A DNA stretch of 26,976 nucleotides. Origin: Stramenopiles sp. TOSAG23-2. Its lineage: Eukaryota > Sar. The DNA lies in contig LT649424.1 in assembly GCA_900128395.1 (NCBI GenBank), positions 1-26,976 on the forward strand. The letters are read 5' to 3'. The translations under genes were made by a program, and so were the position numbers. Below the pieces are notes generated by a model that saw only the letters and a program-made list of their open reading frames with translations, was not told where the DNA came from and made no database searches. Shown piece by piece: positions 1 through 10,060 of this stretch. How positions within the stretch are numbered: the stretch's first letter is position 1; the number at the start of each line of letters is the position of its first letter.

Positions 1-370
1 TTTGTTAGAGTACTTAAAACTATAGTATGGAGATTTTTTGTTATTTTCTATAGTAATGATAATTGTCCCTATGAAGTTTTTTTTAATATATGGAAATAGC
101 AGGTATAAAATTAGCATGGACAGAGCCCTTTCAACATTTTACTTGTAAAAATTGTGTTTTTCTGCCATGTTTTCTATTTTTCATTTCCTATCATATTTAT
201 ACTTAATATCGTCCTTTTCATATACTCAATAGATTTGTAGTGTTTGATATATTTGATAGGCTATAATAGGTATTTTTTGTACTTGAGGGGCATGAAATTT
301 GCTAGCATTAATAATTTACAATTGCTCTATATATAAAATTATAACATGTCCGAATGTTTTTGGTTTATTT
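1..370. other. AT-rich intergenic region left of the Kelch/EGF gene
   Basis: This is the 3' flank of the minus-strand Kelch/EGF gene. It is AT-rich with T runs and has no convincing reading frame or RNA gene. The short string TGGAAATAGCA near 91-101 recurs almost unchanged around 4619, but that is too short to define an element. Confidence 0.5.
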
Positions 371-3364
371 TTAATTGGTAACTCCACCCACCCCATTCCA
401 TAATAAATTAAAGAAAATCACTCCATTCAAAATCCAAGGAACGACATGTAAATCTAATGTTGGTCCTTTGGCAAAAACAACTTGAAACGAACAATCGTCA
501 CCGGCATATGCACCACTCCATGTCTCCCCCCATGTGCCATCAGTCGACCACCTTGAAAGTAGTCGGACTGTATCTTCGTCCCGCATATTTCTCATCCATC
601 TTGGAATACCCGTGCTTTCATCCCAATTTTTATGACCTTCAAACACAACAGTTCGATTGTATGGAGAGTACGTTTGATTACATACACATAAACCTTCCAT
701 ACATAACCCATTAGGATAAGAGCAATTGTTTAAACATTGTTTGAATCGACAATCGTCCCCTATATAAGGTTCAATGCACATACATCGACTAACGGGAAAT
801 TCCACGCTACACCAACCGTGACCACTGCATTGATTTGGACAATCGCGAACAGAACAATCATCAGTAATAAATGGTTGCATGCATTGACAGTTTCCATCAC
901 CATCACAAATACCATGTCGCTCACCAGGACTTGTTTTTGTACAAGGAGATTTTCTTGCATTTGGAACGTAGAAATCCCCATCCATTCGTTCATAGGAAGA
1001 AGCCGCGCAGCAATGGGAACATATCTGCTCATGTGTATTTTCATCGTAATAACAAAAATCGCCAGGACAAGAAATATTCGAACAATCGACACCATAATAC
1101 CCATTGTCACATGTACAATATCCAAACCTGCAAACTCCCCTGCCAGTACAGTTATTTGGACAAGCATCTCTTTTCCAATGCCACATATGATTTCTACGCT
1201 CAGTAAAATACGTATTTTTCAACGTTTTAACTTTGTAATCATCGTATCCAGCACCAGCAAATGTATATAGAGCACGATATTTCTCATGATATTGCATGCC
1301 ATAACCAGACAGTCCAAAGGGCATTTCATACAATAGTTGGTTCTTGAAGTTTGTTACGTCATCGATGCCATCTCCACCAACTGGAATGTTATCTACAGTA
1401 TATTTTCCATCATTTCTATCCCGGCATCCATCCCACCCAGGCTTACGTTTTCGTGGTTGATGAACAACAACATTTGGTATATGATTATCCCAGTCGACAT
1501 ATGAATAAGTACCTGATTCCAAGTCAAAAATTTTTTGGAAACATTTAATGGTTGAGATTGAATCTTTATCAATCGGTGGTACATACTGGCAATACGCACG
1601 CCCATATTTCCCATCAGTGTTATTATCCGAGCCAGGAACAGGAGTAACGGAAGTTGAGCGTGTAGGATCACCAAAGACTGATGTCCCCGAATCTTTATCT
1701 TCCGTACATGCATCTGGAAATTTTTCATGCACGTGGGTTTTTTTCTCCAACCAATAATTGGTAGTAGTATTGAATGTCCAAAAATCTGACAAAAAATCAT
1801 TTTGACGATAACCTCCAACTAAAATTAATATATTTGCAGCACCGACAATGGTATGCAAATGGCGACCAATCGGTACTGTTGGAGAGGTGACAACCTGTTC
1901 AGTCCACAAGCCGGTATCAACTTCGTACCTCCATACATCGTTTAAATAATAAGGCAACGTTGGATATGAAATAAATCCCCGACCGGAACTAAGACCTTTC
2001 GTTGCTTTTAAATAACCAGGCGAAGATGTTTCTGGATATGGTAAAACCACACGGTATCCACCAAACATCCAAACATAACAATTTGCTTCCCTGTAAGTAT
2101 TATTACAATTAGTCGACGTCATCGCATTTCCTGCTCTACCAACCGGCCATTGCGATACCCGTGACTTCCTATTCCTATCATCCCACGCAATTCCGGGGTT
2201 ATCAATATACGTATATTCTTGAAATTTTCGTTCCCACAATGTTTTCACATTGGTCGTGCAGGCTGCATCCTCGCAAATTTCAAAAATCCACAAATCATCC
2301 AGGTAACCACCATTCGGATTGCAAATATCCCAATTCTCCGGCGTGCAGTCGACATCATAAACTCCCCAATCATTTTCAATCCAATTTTCAACTTGAAAAC
2401 CATGCCACAACCTGTAACCTCCAAACATAACCCACCATCCACCAACATTAACATGTCCTTGCCGCCATCTTTGGTGGGGATGTGGACTAACAGAATCGTA
2501 TTCATCCATCTCGTTCCATCGTGGGAAATCACCAGTTTTTGTCTGTTCATGCCCGATGGTTTGATGGTCTCGTAACTTCTTCATATGGCCATCAATAGGA
2601 TCAATACCATACAAGTCAACGTCATATCCCCAAGGTAAAGGTGTCTGGCCTGGAACTACACCTATACCAGGAACGTAAACGTTTTGCTCATATCCTCTGT
2701 AGTCTGGAAGTTCAAATGTCCACATGTCAATACAGTAATCTTCACAAAACATCGCAAAACCACCATATACCCATAACTTGTTTAAGTGAACCGTTGCCAT
2801 GTGCCCATAACGCTCTTGTGGAAATTGACATACTTCTATTTGGTTAACAATTATACAACCTCCATATAACGAACCTCTATCAAGTAATCTCCAACCTTCT
2901 GAATTACATGGTGTGTCATATTGTCGATCACATGCTAAATTGTAAGACCAGACATCATTGTAAATTTTACCAATTCTAACGGTACCTACTTGCCGACAAG
3001 TACCACTTTTATTTTCTAAATGAGCAAAATATTCCTCAATATTTTCGTCAGCTTTTTCATCGCAACCTTCATTTACAGGCTTTTGAAAGTAACTTTTAAC
3101 ACTAAATACCCCCTTAACCTCGCCAACGTCATACGTCCTAGGTAAATGATATTTAAATTCATCATTTGACCGACCCCCAAAAAGTATGAGCTGATCGTTC
3201 CAAATACTAAGACTATGACCTTCTCTTGGCCCTGGTACTCCCTCCGGTCCTGACGTTCCTTTTATATTAAACTTGCTCCAATCCTTCCATGCTACAATCA
3301 ACGGTATTGAAACAAGGTTAAAACAAAAGGTGATAGTTAGAAATAACGCTGCTTTAAAAATCAT
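371..3364 (-). CDS. Secreted or surface Kelch-repeat / EGF-like protein
   Basis: A 997-residue intron-free protein starting at ATG 3364-3362. Residues 1-25 are a hydrophobic signal peptide (MIFKAALFLT start). About six Kelch-type strands follow, each ending in a GG doublet: near 49-64 (GHSLSIW..LILFGG), 187-202, 303-316, 410-436, 501-518 and 688-705, consistent with one six-bladed beta-propeller. From residue 735 the protein is Cys-rich with EGF-like units (CPNNCTGRGVC..CTCDNGYYGVDC at 735-761, then about 820-837, 842-872 and 877-896). The arrangement resembles attractin/tenascin-type ectodomains, which bind ligands or matrix outside the cell. The last 25 residues are mildly hydrophobic and could be a weak membrane or GPI-type tail, but I cannot settle that. 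The signal peptide and domain order are seen directly; function is inferred. It is the best preserved long gene here, with no internal duplication. Confidence 0.85.
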   Translation of the reverse strand: MIFKAALFLTITFCFNLVSIPLIVAWKDWSKFNIKGTSGPEGVPGPREGHSLSIWNDQLILFGGRSNDEFKYHLPRTYDVGEVKGVFSVKSYFQKPVNEGCDEKADENIEEYFAHLENKSGTCRQVGTVRIGKIYNDVWSYNLACDRQYDTPCNSEGWRLLDRGSLYGGCIIVNQIEVCQFPQERYGHMATVHLNKLWVYGGFAMFCEDYCIDMWTFELPDYRGYEQNVYVPGIGVVPGQTPLPWGYDVDLYGIDPIDGHMKKLRDHQTIGHEQTKTGDFPRWNEMDEYDSVSPHPHQRWRQGHVNVGGWWVMFGGYRLWHGFQVENWIENDWGVYDVDCTPENWDICNPNGGYLDDLWIFEICEDAACTTNVKTLWERKFQEYTYIDNPGIAWDDRNRKSRVSQWPVGRAGNAMTSTNCNNTYREANCYVWMFGGYRVVLPYPETSSPGYLKATKGLSSGRGFISYPTLPYYLNDVWRYEVDTGLWTEQVVTSPTVPIGRHLHTIVGAANILILVGGYRQNDFLSDFWTFNTTTNYWLEKKTHVHEKFPDACTEDKDSGTSVFGDPTRSTSVTPVPGSDNNTDGKYGRAYCQYVPPIDKDSISTIKCFQKIFDLESGTYSYVDWDNHIPNVVVHQPRKRKPGWDGCRDRNDGKYTVDNIPVGGDGIDDVTNFKNQLLYEMPFGLSGYGMQYHEKYRALYTFAGAGYDDYKVKTLKNTYFTERRNHMWHWKRDACPNNCTGRGVCRFGYCTCDNGYYGVDCSNISCPGDFCYYDENTHEQICSHCCAASSYERMDGDFYVPNARKSPCTKTSPGERHGICDGDGNCQCMQPFITDDCSVRDCPNQCSGHGWCSVEFPVSRCMCIEPYIGDDCRFKQCLNNCSYPNGLCMEGLCVCNQTYSPYNRTVVFEGHKNWDESTGIPRWMRNMRDEDTVRLLSRWSTDGTWGETWSGAYAGDDCSFQVVFAKGPTLDLHVVPWILNGVIFFNLLWNGVGGVTN

Positions 3365-4916
3365 TATAACTCACTGTCGATATTAATATTAATGTTTACG
3401 TATGCAATACTGCTAAAAATAATAATCCAACTCTAGTAATACTATTATTATTATTATTATTATTTATTATTACAACAACAAGGTTATTATTATGTATTGA
3501 TGTATTTATATTACTATTGTTCCTGTGGTATTATTATTATAAAATTGCTATTCAAAAAAAAAAAAAATACAACATAATAACAATGTGGCACAACAAACTG
3601 CTAAAAACTTAAACTGTTGGCAAACCCAGTAGGAACCCAGCAAACCAATCACAACACATTTTAGCTGGAAATCTCAGCTGGGAATACCGAATACTCTGTG
3701 CTCTGCACCTCTCCAGCTCTGCCAAATCATAAAAATTAGAGCTACTCTCCATAGCAGAAGAACATTGTACTATTAGACTACCACCAGGTGGTAGTAGATC
3801 TACGCCTACGTACGCACATTCTAGTTTCCGACTGGACGTGCACACGATGTCCACGAGAAAATTGCACCCCGATTTTCTATCAAAGTGCAAAAACTTTTTT
3901 TCCTTTTCATGGTTTTTATATTACAGTAAAAAATGATATAAAATAACACTACACACTATGAAAATAGCAAGCACCATTATAAGTCAACACTACACACTAC
4001 AAATAAAACTACATACTATGGAAAAGTTATATCAAAATTTCACATGGATTGGAAAATGGATATTTTGTATCTCCTCTGTACATTATTTTTGCAGTATTTA
4101 CAAAGTATTGAAGAAACAAGAAATAAAATTTTCAGACAGTGATTTGTGCTAAAATGTCATATTTCATATTTTTATTAGTCCTATATATTGAATATTATTT
4201 TCGATGTTTTTTTTATTTACAATTTGTAAAATAATTGGATTGAGATATATGTGTAATTAGAATATTGTTTAAGGGTGTGAAGTACAAAGTACTTTCTGAA
4301 AATTTTATTTCTTGTTAAAAGTATTAAACCAGTAGATTTTAAATGCTGTTTATCCATTTTTGTTGTAGTTTATTTATAATTTTGGAAGTATTGTGGTTTA
4401 TTTTAATTTATTCCAGCAAATATTTTGCTGTAACATACAAATAGCACAGAGGGATGATTGTTTTACCTATCAAAAATAAAAGATAATTGGCAAAATAATT
4501 TACTGTGTTATTTTTTGATAAATCTCACTTTCAAATACCGGCACATTATTGAAATTTTTGTTCCTATATAATAAAACAACACATAATGAAAACACACGAT
4601 TGGATTTCGACTTACTATGGAAATAGCACTAAAATGCAGGTTTTTTCAGGGTCAAAAATGCAACAAATAGTAAGACTGAAGCCAACTGGAGATATTGTAT
4701 ATATATAACAGTGTGTATATTCATTTTATATATAAATACATATTTTAACCTGCGTGCAGCTCAATCGAACATGTATAACTCAATTTTTGAGTGTCTTTTT
4801 CAATAAAAAATCAGCCTAAATCTCGCTGAAAATTAGCATGGCAGTACCATGGTGGTATTTAAGGCAAAACCAGTGTATTTGAATCACCATCGATCGGGGT
4901 AACACATATACCACAT
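3365..4916. other. Long gene-poor intergenic region
   Basis: This is AT-rich spacer upstream of the Kelch/EGF gene. It has an (ATT)n tract near 3443-3470, an A run near 3555-3567, a GC-richer island at about 3600-3890 (listed separately) and several loosely similar strings such as CACTACACACTA near 3947-4000. A 64-residue ATG ORF at 3958-4152 (+) has no recognisable domain and biased composition; I do not believe it is a gene. Confidence 0.5.
3609..3890 (-). other. GC-richer open segment, possible gene fragment
   Basis: A frame open for 93 codons on the minus strand that looks more coding-like in composition than its surroundings. It has no ATG at its head: the first codon of the frame here is TTG, and the first in-frame ATG leaves only about 47 residues. 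No domain is recognised. A 17-base palindrome (CTACCACC A GGTGGTAG) lies inside it at 3778-3794. It may be a relic of an exon or a mobile element; a functional gene is not supported. Confidence 0.2.
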
Positions 4917-5183
4917 CTATTCAAGCATCAAATTCACTATTCCTTTAACTTGATAACAGATTATATGTCCAATTGTCGATCTACCTGGCTTTGTAACAAT
5001 GCGAAACATTTTACTATATTTATTTTCATCTTGGTTGACTATGTTTTTTCCATCCAATAGTATCTCCATGCTAGATTTCAGCCGTTTGAAAAATCCAAAT
5101 CGGCAAAAATGGAATACATGTATTATCTCAGCAAATATATGTTGCAGAGTGGGATAAATGGCACAGGGTAGTTTAGAATTCAT
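4917..5183 (-). CDS. Doubtful small hypothetical protein (88 aa)
   Basis: An ATG-started frame (5183-5181) of 88 codons with mixed, fairly normal amino-acid composition, including a basic stretch around FFKRLKSS and a C-terminal half rich in K, I and G. I recognise no family, signal peptide or membrane helix. It is isolated in a gene-poor region, at least 600 bp from any other frame I believe in. It could be a chance ORF or the remnant of a larger gene. Confidence 0.2.
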   Translation of the reverse strand: MNSKLPCAIYPTLQHIFAEIIHVFHFCRFGFFKRLKSSMEILLDGKNIVNQDENKYSKMFRIVTKPGRSTIGHIICYQVKGIVNLMLE

Positions 5184-6075
5184 CAGCGCATCATAAAAGT
5201 GCTATCATCAGGAATATGTATAATGGGAAAGTGTATTTTTAGCATATTGGTAGTGTGAATTTAGTGATTACATATTCATTCAAAAGAGGAAAGGGTCACG
5301 TCATGTATACCTTGTACCATACGATTAGCACTGAAATACAGATATCTTACAACTTTTACAAAATGCGGAGAATTTGCCTATATACACCACCATGATAGAA
5401 AATGACTTTCTCATACTTCAATATTTGTCCGGATAGCTTTAAATCCTGTGCAATATTATTAAAAAAGATCGTGTTAATTTGTATTACTTGAATTGAAGAA
5501 GAACTTACTTTTTCAGATCATTTTTTTAATATAGCAATATAACTGCTTTTTTGGTATAAACGCTTGAAAAAATGAACTGAAAAAAAAAAAATAAAAAAAA
5601 ATTCTATGATACAAATATAGCTTTAAAAAATTAGTTATTTAAATCCAGTTGTCATATAAAATTTAATATCGTTCGTTTGAATAGTTTAAAAGGTATCGCA
5701 CATAAAAGAAATTTGATCTATGTATAAGATAATGTATGTTTTTTAATATTTTGGTAAAATTTAATATCGTTCGTTTGAATAGTTTAAAAGGTATCGCACA
5801 TAAAATTATTTTGATCTATGTATAAGATAATGTATGTTTTTTAATATTTTGGTAAAATGTACCTGTTTATATGTGTTGGTTTTTGATGCTATTTTATGTC
5901 ATATTCTACCACAATTTTGATCAGAATTGTGGTAGAACAGGGTTTTTTTACTGGAAATGTGATATAAGCCAGACTGGTTAAGGCAAATGAACCCCAGAAA
6001 TTTTGCGGCAGAGAGAAACCCAAACTAATAAAACTATGCATACTCTGGGTACTCTGTATCCACAAGGGGTCCTGG
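5184..6075. other. Intergenic region with a 98-bp tandem duplication
   Basis: No gene is seen. The stretch contains A/T homopolymers near 5579-5601 and the direct duplication at 5657-5858. The frame of the next ORF is already open from 5968, after TAA at 5965-5967, but offers no ATG before 6076. Confidence 0.4.
5657..5858 (+). repeat. Adjacent direct duplication, 98-bp unit, slightly diverged
   Basis: The first copy starts at 5657 and the second at 5755, with no spacer. Both begin TAAAATTTAATATCG and end GGTAAAAT. They differ by a few bases near the middle (CATAAAAGAAATTTG versus CATAAAATTATTTTG), so this pair is older than the exact pairs elsewhere, or the two copies come from different haplotypes. 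Confidence 0.9.
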
Positions 6076-6399
6076 ATGGAACATTTAAAATCAATATTAA
6101 ATATGATTAAACAGACATGTTATAACGGTCATTATGGAGCATTGTTAATTGAAAGAGCTTATAACAATATTGCTAATAATGAAGATAAAGATGATATGAT
6201 ACACTTTTTAACCACCGCATTTCTACCATTTATTAATGAGATAGATGTGGTGTATCGTAGTAGAATTGCAAGACATCTAATTCCACACGTTTACCCTAAT
6301 GCTTCTTACTTTGCGGCATGTTATTTAAAAAGGTGTGGAAAATGGAGCTATTGCCTGTATTGGCTGCAAAACCTATCAAGTATAGTAGTCTTTTTGTGA
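6076..6399 (+). CDS. Hypothetical protein (107 aa), possibly a partial gene
   Basis: An ATG-started frame with good amino-acid diversity: a helical first half (start MEHLKSILNM), an acidic patch NNEDKDD, then RSRIARHLIPHVYPNAS and a Cys/Trp-rich end. No domain is recognised. The same frame is open upstream to 5968 with plausible but ATG-free codons, so the true 5' end could be an upstream exon or be lost. It is flanked by AT-rich spacer on both sides. Function unknown. Confidence 0.4.
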   Translation: MEHLKSILNMIKQTCYNGHYGALLIERAYNNIANNEDKDDMIHFLTTAFLPFINEIDVVYRSRIARHLIPHVYPNASYFAACYLKRCGKWSYCLYWLQNLSSIVVFL

Positions 6400-6848
6400 G
6401 AATTAACCTTAAGTCTTGGAGATACACCCCAAATGTATCTCCACCTTTCCATTAAGCCTACACAGCATTGACCGCCCAAAATATATTACGTTTTGCCATT
6501 CATAAATTATTAAAACTGGACAATATATATACCACAAATAAATTGACAAAAGCGGATATTTAAATCATTTAGTGCTATTTAATGTACCAAAATTGTCATT
6601 TTAGTCGTATATTTGATATATTTGGATATTATATATAAAAGGTAAAACAATAAAAATATTTGTAATGGAAATATATACCTTAATATGTACAAAATTATGT
6701 ATAATATTATTTATGTAGTGTATTGGTACAAATTATATAGATTAAATAGGTAAATTCAATATCAAGAAATTTATTGGATTTATATGTATTTTATAAATTT
6801 TCTATATTTTCATAAAAAACGGAGATAGTTAGGAATATATTTATCACT

Positions 6849-6976
6849 TTGCTTTCCAGGCTTTCCAGGCTTTCCAGCTTTCCAGGCTTTCCAGGCTTTC
6901 CAGCTTTCCTGGCTTTCCAGCTTTCCAGCTTTCCAGGCTTTCCAGGCTTTCCAGCTTTCCAGCTTTCCTGGCTTTC
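6849..6976. repeat. Minisatellite of 8- and 9-base units, consensus GCTTTCCAG
   Basis: About 14 head-to-tail units alternate between 9 bases (GCTTTCCAG) and 8 bases (CTTTCCAG). A CCTGG variant occurs twice, near 6906 and 6968. The array is purine-rich on the minus strand and stands out sharply from its AT-rich surroundings. Related GCTTACCAG units lie near 24547-24700. Confidence 0.9.
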
Positions 6977-7052
6977 ATCCTCCAGTATGTTATATAGGCA
7001 AATGCTATTGACACTGCAATATAAATATCGTGCTCTGTAAATAAATGAATAT

Positions 7053-7101
7053 ATACACACACACACACAACATACACACACACTTATATATATATATATA
7101 A
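7053..7101. repeat. (CA)n / (TA)n microsatellite
   Basis: A CA-dinucleotide tract interrupted by AACATA is followed directly by a TA tract, about 30 bases before the ATG at 7129. Confidence 0.85.
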
Positions 7102-7128
7102 TAGCCACATCGAAACGTTTCTTATACG

Positions 7129-7956
7129 ATGTCTCGGGCTGTTCAAGAACCCGATGCAGAGTTTGCTGTCGTTGAGCCAGAACCTCAAAAATTTATAATC
7201 GTCACAAGTAAAAGACATGCTGGAAGTAAAGCATGAGCTGAAACATATTTACATATAAATTATGAAGAAGGAATAAAAGATATGAAGTATATAGTCGATG
7301 TTAGTAAAGATGTTGTACCATGTTTGCTGAAGAAGCATACACATTTGGACACAGGCGCTGGAAGGAGGACAAAAATGCTTGAAAGTGATAGCACAATTAG
7401 TCCTACATTGGCAAAGGAAACATCTAAAATCTTCGTACAATACGCAACATATATGCATTTATCTTTAAAAGAAAAAACAAATGTTTTCGTAATTTGTTGT
7501 CAAAATGGTCGATCTCGTAGTCCAAATATATTGTTGGTGTATTTAATGATTTTTCATGGATACGACAGGGCTACAGCATCAAAATGGTTAAAAGCCTTAT
7601 TTCAGTCACAACGCCCGTATATTACATCGAAAAGTGGCAAATTTCCAAATTTTGACAAATTTTACAATGTTTTGGACGTAATTGATAAGCAACTTAAAGA
7701 GAAAGCGCCAGATTTGTTGGAAGAAATCAAATATGTAACTACGCAATATTATTGTTCTTGCAAGGGTGGTATAAAAGGTATTAAAAGTGGAGAACAACTA
7801 TTCAATGAATATGTAAAAGCATCCATCGAAAAGTCCTTTGAAAAATTTGCAGCATCGATAAATTTAAGAACACCAATACGACCGATATATATTTTTTTTT
7901 TATATTTGACGCCTGCTACAACCATTGTTTTCACATTTTTTGTGTTGAAATATTGA
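7129..7956 (+). CDS. Dual-specificity-phosphatase-like protein with in-frame TGA and C-terminal membrane segment
   Basis: The longest uninterrupted ORF starts at ATG 7282, but ATG 7129 lies in the same frame and opens a plausible N-terminus (MSRAVQEPDAEF) with TGA at 7234-7236 as codon 36. The frame then continues with coding-like residues (AETYLHINYEEGIKD). The catalytic loop ICCQNGRSRSP (about 7492-7524) fits CX5R of cysteine phosphatases, followed by a helix (NILLVYLMIFHGYD) and YIT, as in dual-specificity phosphatases. The usual His before the Cys is replaced by Cys. The C-terminus ends in about 22 hydrophobic residues (PIYIFFLYLTPATTIV..), suggesting a tail anchor. Alternatives for the TGA are a nonsense mutation, or an 87-bp intron (GT 7208 to AG 7294), which keeps frame. 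Substrate unknown; activity is uncertain. Confidence 0.6.
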
Positions 7957-8873
7957 TATTTGATAAATATTCATAAAATGAATAAAATATTTTTAAAATC
8001 CTGGAATGAATGAATGAATGGTGTATGTTTAAAAACTTGTGTTAGTATGTATATGAAGAGCGTATGCATATAAATTACATTTAAGATTAAATAAAAAATA
8101 AGTTTTATGATTAAATTATTTAAAAAAATAAGAAACATTTTGTTGTAATATCTCTTCCAATTGAATAATTTGTATGTTTCAATTATCTTTAGACAATTTG
8201 CAAGTAAATGTTTTTTTTTTTTTTAAATAATAGTAACAATCATATAGCTGGATAGATAGCACCATACGAAAACGACGAATATAATCAAATTTTTATCACA
8301 TTAACTCTATTGACATAATCCCTTAAATTAACCTGTTCTCTTTTTTTTGTCACTAGTTCACCATCGAATTACAGTATCATTAACACTGATGTGTCAGTAG
8401 TTCAGTTGACAGTATTATAGGTCTTAAGGCTACGTTGACAGTAGATGGAATAATGCATTTTAACGGAGAATCATCAGCAAACAACAGTAAGTAGTATATG
8501 CGTCCGAGAAACATGCAGAACAGCTTTTTTTAATGTTAGAAAAATGTCATTAATATTTACAGTTTTTTATTCAATGCTGTTGTCCTTCCAGCCTGGCTGT
8601 CCATTGTTGGTATTAATAAAAGGTATTATTAATTATTACCAGGTAATATATTATAACAGTGAAACGACAAGAAGCACAGGAGCACTACCACAGCTACAGC
8701 TATTATTGTCTTGCTACTTTAACTTTTTTTTTTTTTTCTACCAATGCACCAACAATATTATTATAGATATAATCTAAATAAACATATGTATACAATATAT
8801 TTGTAGAGATACATAATAGATATTATGTTTAATACCATACCCTTTAATTTAACCAATAAAACAATTCACTAAG
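7957..8873. other. Intergenic region between the phosphatase-like and dioxygenase-like genes
   Basis: AT-rich spacer with a short GAAT tract near 8004-8018 and T runs near 8211-8224 and 8720-8737. A 77-residue ORF at 8544-8777 (+) is rich in F, Y and I, encoded partly by the T run, with no recognisable domain; I leave it out as a gene. Confidence 0.5.
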
Positions 8874-8880
8874 ATGTCAA

Positions 8881-8914
<34 letters not shown>

Positions 8915-10019
8915 GCGACAGAGGTTATCAAAAATACACACTGAAAAGGAAACAGCATATACAACCATTACATTTGATGGGAATGAAAAAGTACCAGGAA
9001 TTAAGAGAAAGGTATATAATTTACGAAGTGTTCAAACGTTGAACCAGGAATTGAAGCAAAGGAGATGCAATTTAGTGTGGTACCGGCTACCACAGGCGGA
9101 AGTAGAAGAGTATAGGAGTAAAAGCATTAATTATTTTGATAATAAAAATATTAGTGATATACTTTTATCTAATTTTACCTCTTGCCCCTCCACTATTAGC
9201 AAAACCATTCTGTACCACAAGATTAGATGGAAAAACACCGAATTATCTTCTAAAAATTTCAATGAGAACCTCTTCCAACCAATATTCACTGGTTTGGTAC
9301 CACCACCAGGAAATATGGGAACAGAAGAATCATCAAATGAGTATGTTGCATCTATTGATAAAAAAAGGCATGTAGCTCCAGTGTTGGTGGGTGGAAATTA
9401 TGATGATATATTGGTTCTCCCTATCAGTATATCACAAATTGTTGCATCAGCATTAGGAAGAAGTGTTGAAAATTCAGTGATATTGAAAAAAGAAGAGGAA
9501 GAACTATTTATAAAGCACATAAAAGTTATTGGGTCAACAGTATTAACATTGCCAGGAGCAAGGCGGCAATGGTACCATCGCGACTCAAAACCAATAGCAA
9601 ATAAGAAGTTGATAGATTTGGTAAGTGGTAAGAATATAAGAAATGATAATACAATACCAGACTTAAGTTTTTATTTTCCGCTTACTGATCGATGGTTATT
9701 AATGTATGATATAGACAACGACAAACATTATAAATTGCATGTTAAAGTAGGTGAATTCTTGATTTTGTAAGTACAAATTTCTTCTTCAACATGTTCAATC
9801 CATCGTACATATTTAAACCATCTAACCAAAAGTTTATATACCCCCATATATATTAATTACAAAAGCGACTCATTTAAATTCAGTCATGCTGGGTACTGGA
9901 AAAATGAAAACGATACAACAATTGATGCATTATTTTTTTGCTATTTGGATTACCCATTGAAGAGAAGAAATAACGAATATGTTAATTTTGAACCAAAACT
10001 TTACAAGCATGTAATGTAA
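8874..10019 (+). CDS. 2-oxoglutarate/Fe(II) dioxygenase-like (PhyH-type) protein, two exons
   Basis: The predicted product has 342 residues. Exon 1 is 8874-9766 and exon 2 is 9884-10019. The N-terminus has a 9-residue Asn run and a basic KRQR stretch. The fold signature is in the second half: PGARRQWYHRDS gives the HxD pair (H235, D237), then FYFPLTD and VGEFLIF. Without splicing the frame stops directly after that strand; splicing GTAAGT (9767) to TTCAG (9883) continues in phase as HAGYWKN, supplying the third iron ligand (H299). KRR shortly after may serve the 2-oxoglutarate-binding Arg. The HxD..H triad in the right order and the restored frame support both family and intron. Such enzymes hydroxylate small molecules or proteins; the substrate here is unknown. 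No signal peptide is seen. Confidence 0.7.
9767..9883 (+). other. Spliceosomal intron (117 bp) in the dioxygenase-like gene
   Basis: The donor is GTAAGT at 9767-9772 and the acceptor TTCAG ends at 9883. The intron is phase 2: TT of exon 1 plus T of exon 2 make a Phe codon, followed by CAT (His) in frame to TAA at 10017-10019. Unspliced, the TAA inside the donor would end the protein before its third metal ligand. Confidence 0.75.
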
Positions 10020-10060
10020 AACCCTTACGTTGTGTAAAATCTGAATTTAAAAAATCCATA

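Larger units (their letters stand above)
6400..7128. other. Intergenic region with minisatellite and dinucleotide tracts
   Basis: AT-rich spacer that holds the GCTTTCCAG minisatellite (6849-6975), a (CA)n tract at about 7053-7083 and a (TA)n tract at 7085-7101, immediately before the phosphatase-like gene. Long frames through the minisatellite on both strands are a by-product of the short repeat and not genes. Confidence 0.6.

Noticed and set aside
737-1270. Plus-strand 177-codon ORF opposite the Kelch/EGF gene
   Set aside because: It lies antisense to clearly conserved Cys-rich EGF codons and has no recognisable features; a shadow frame.
6791-7108. Reading frames through the minisatellite on both strands (repeats such as KPGKLES)
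   Set aside because: The open frames follow from a stop-free short repeat unit; there is no domain, and composition is wholly repeat-driven.
8544-8777. Small Phe/Tyr-rich ORF
   Set aside because: Much of it is encoded by a T run; no start context, domain or conserved pattern.
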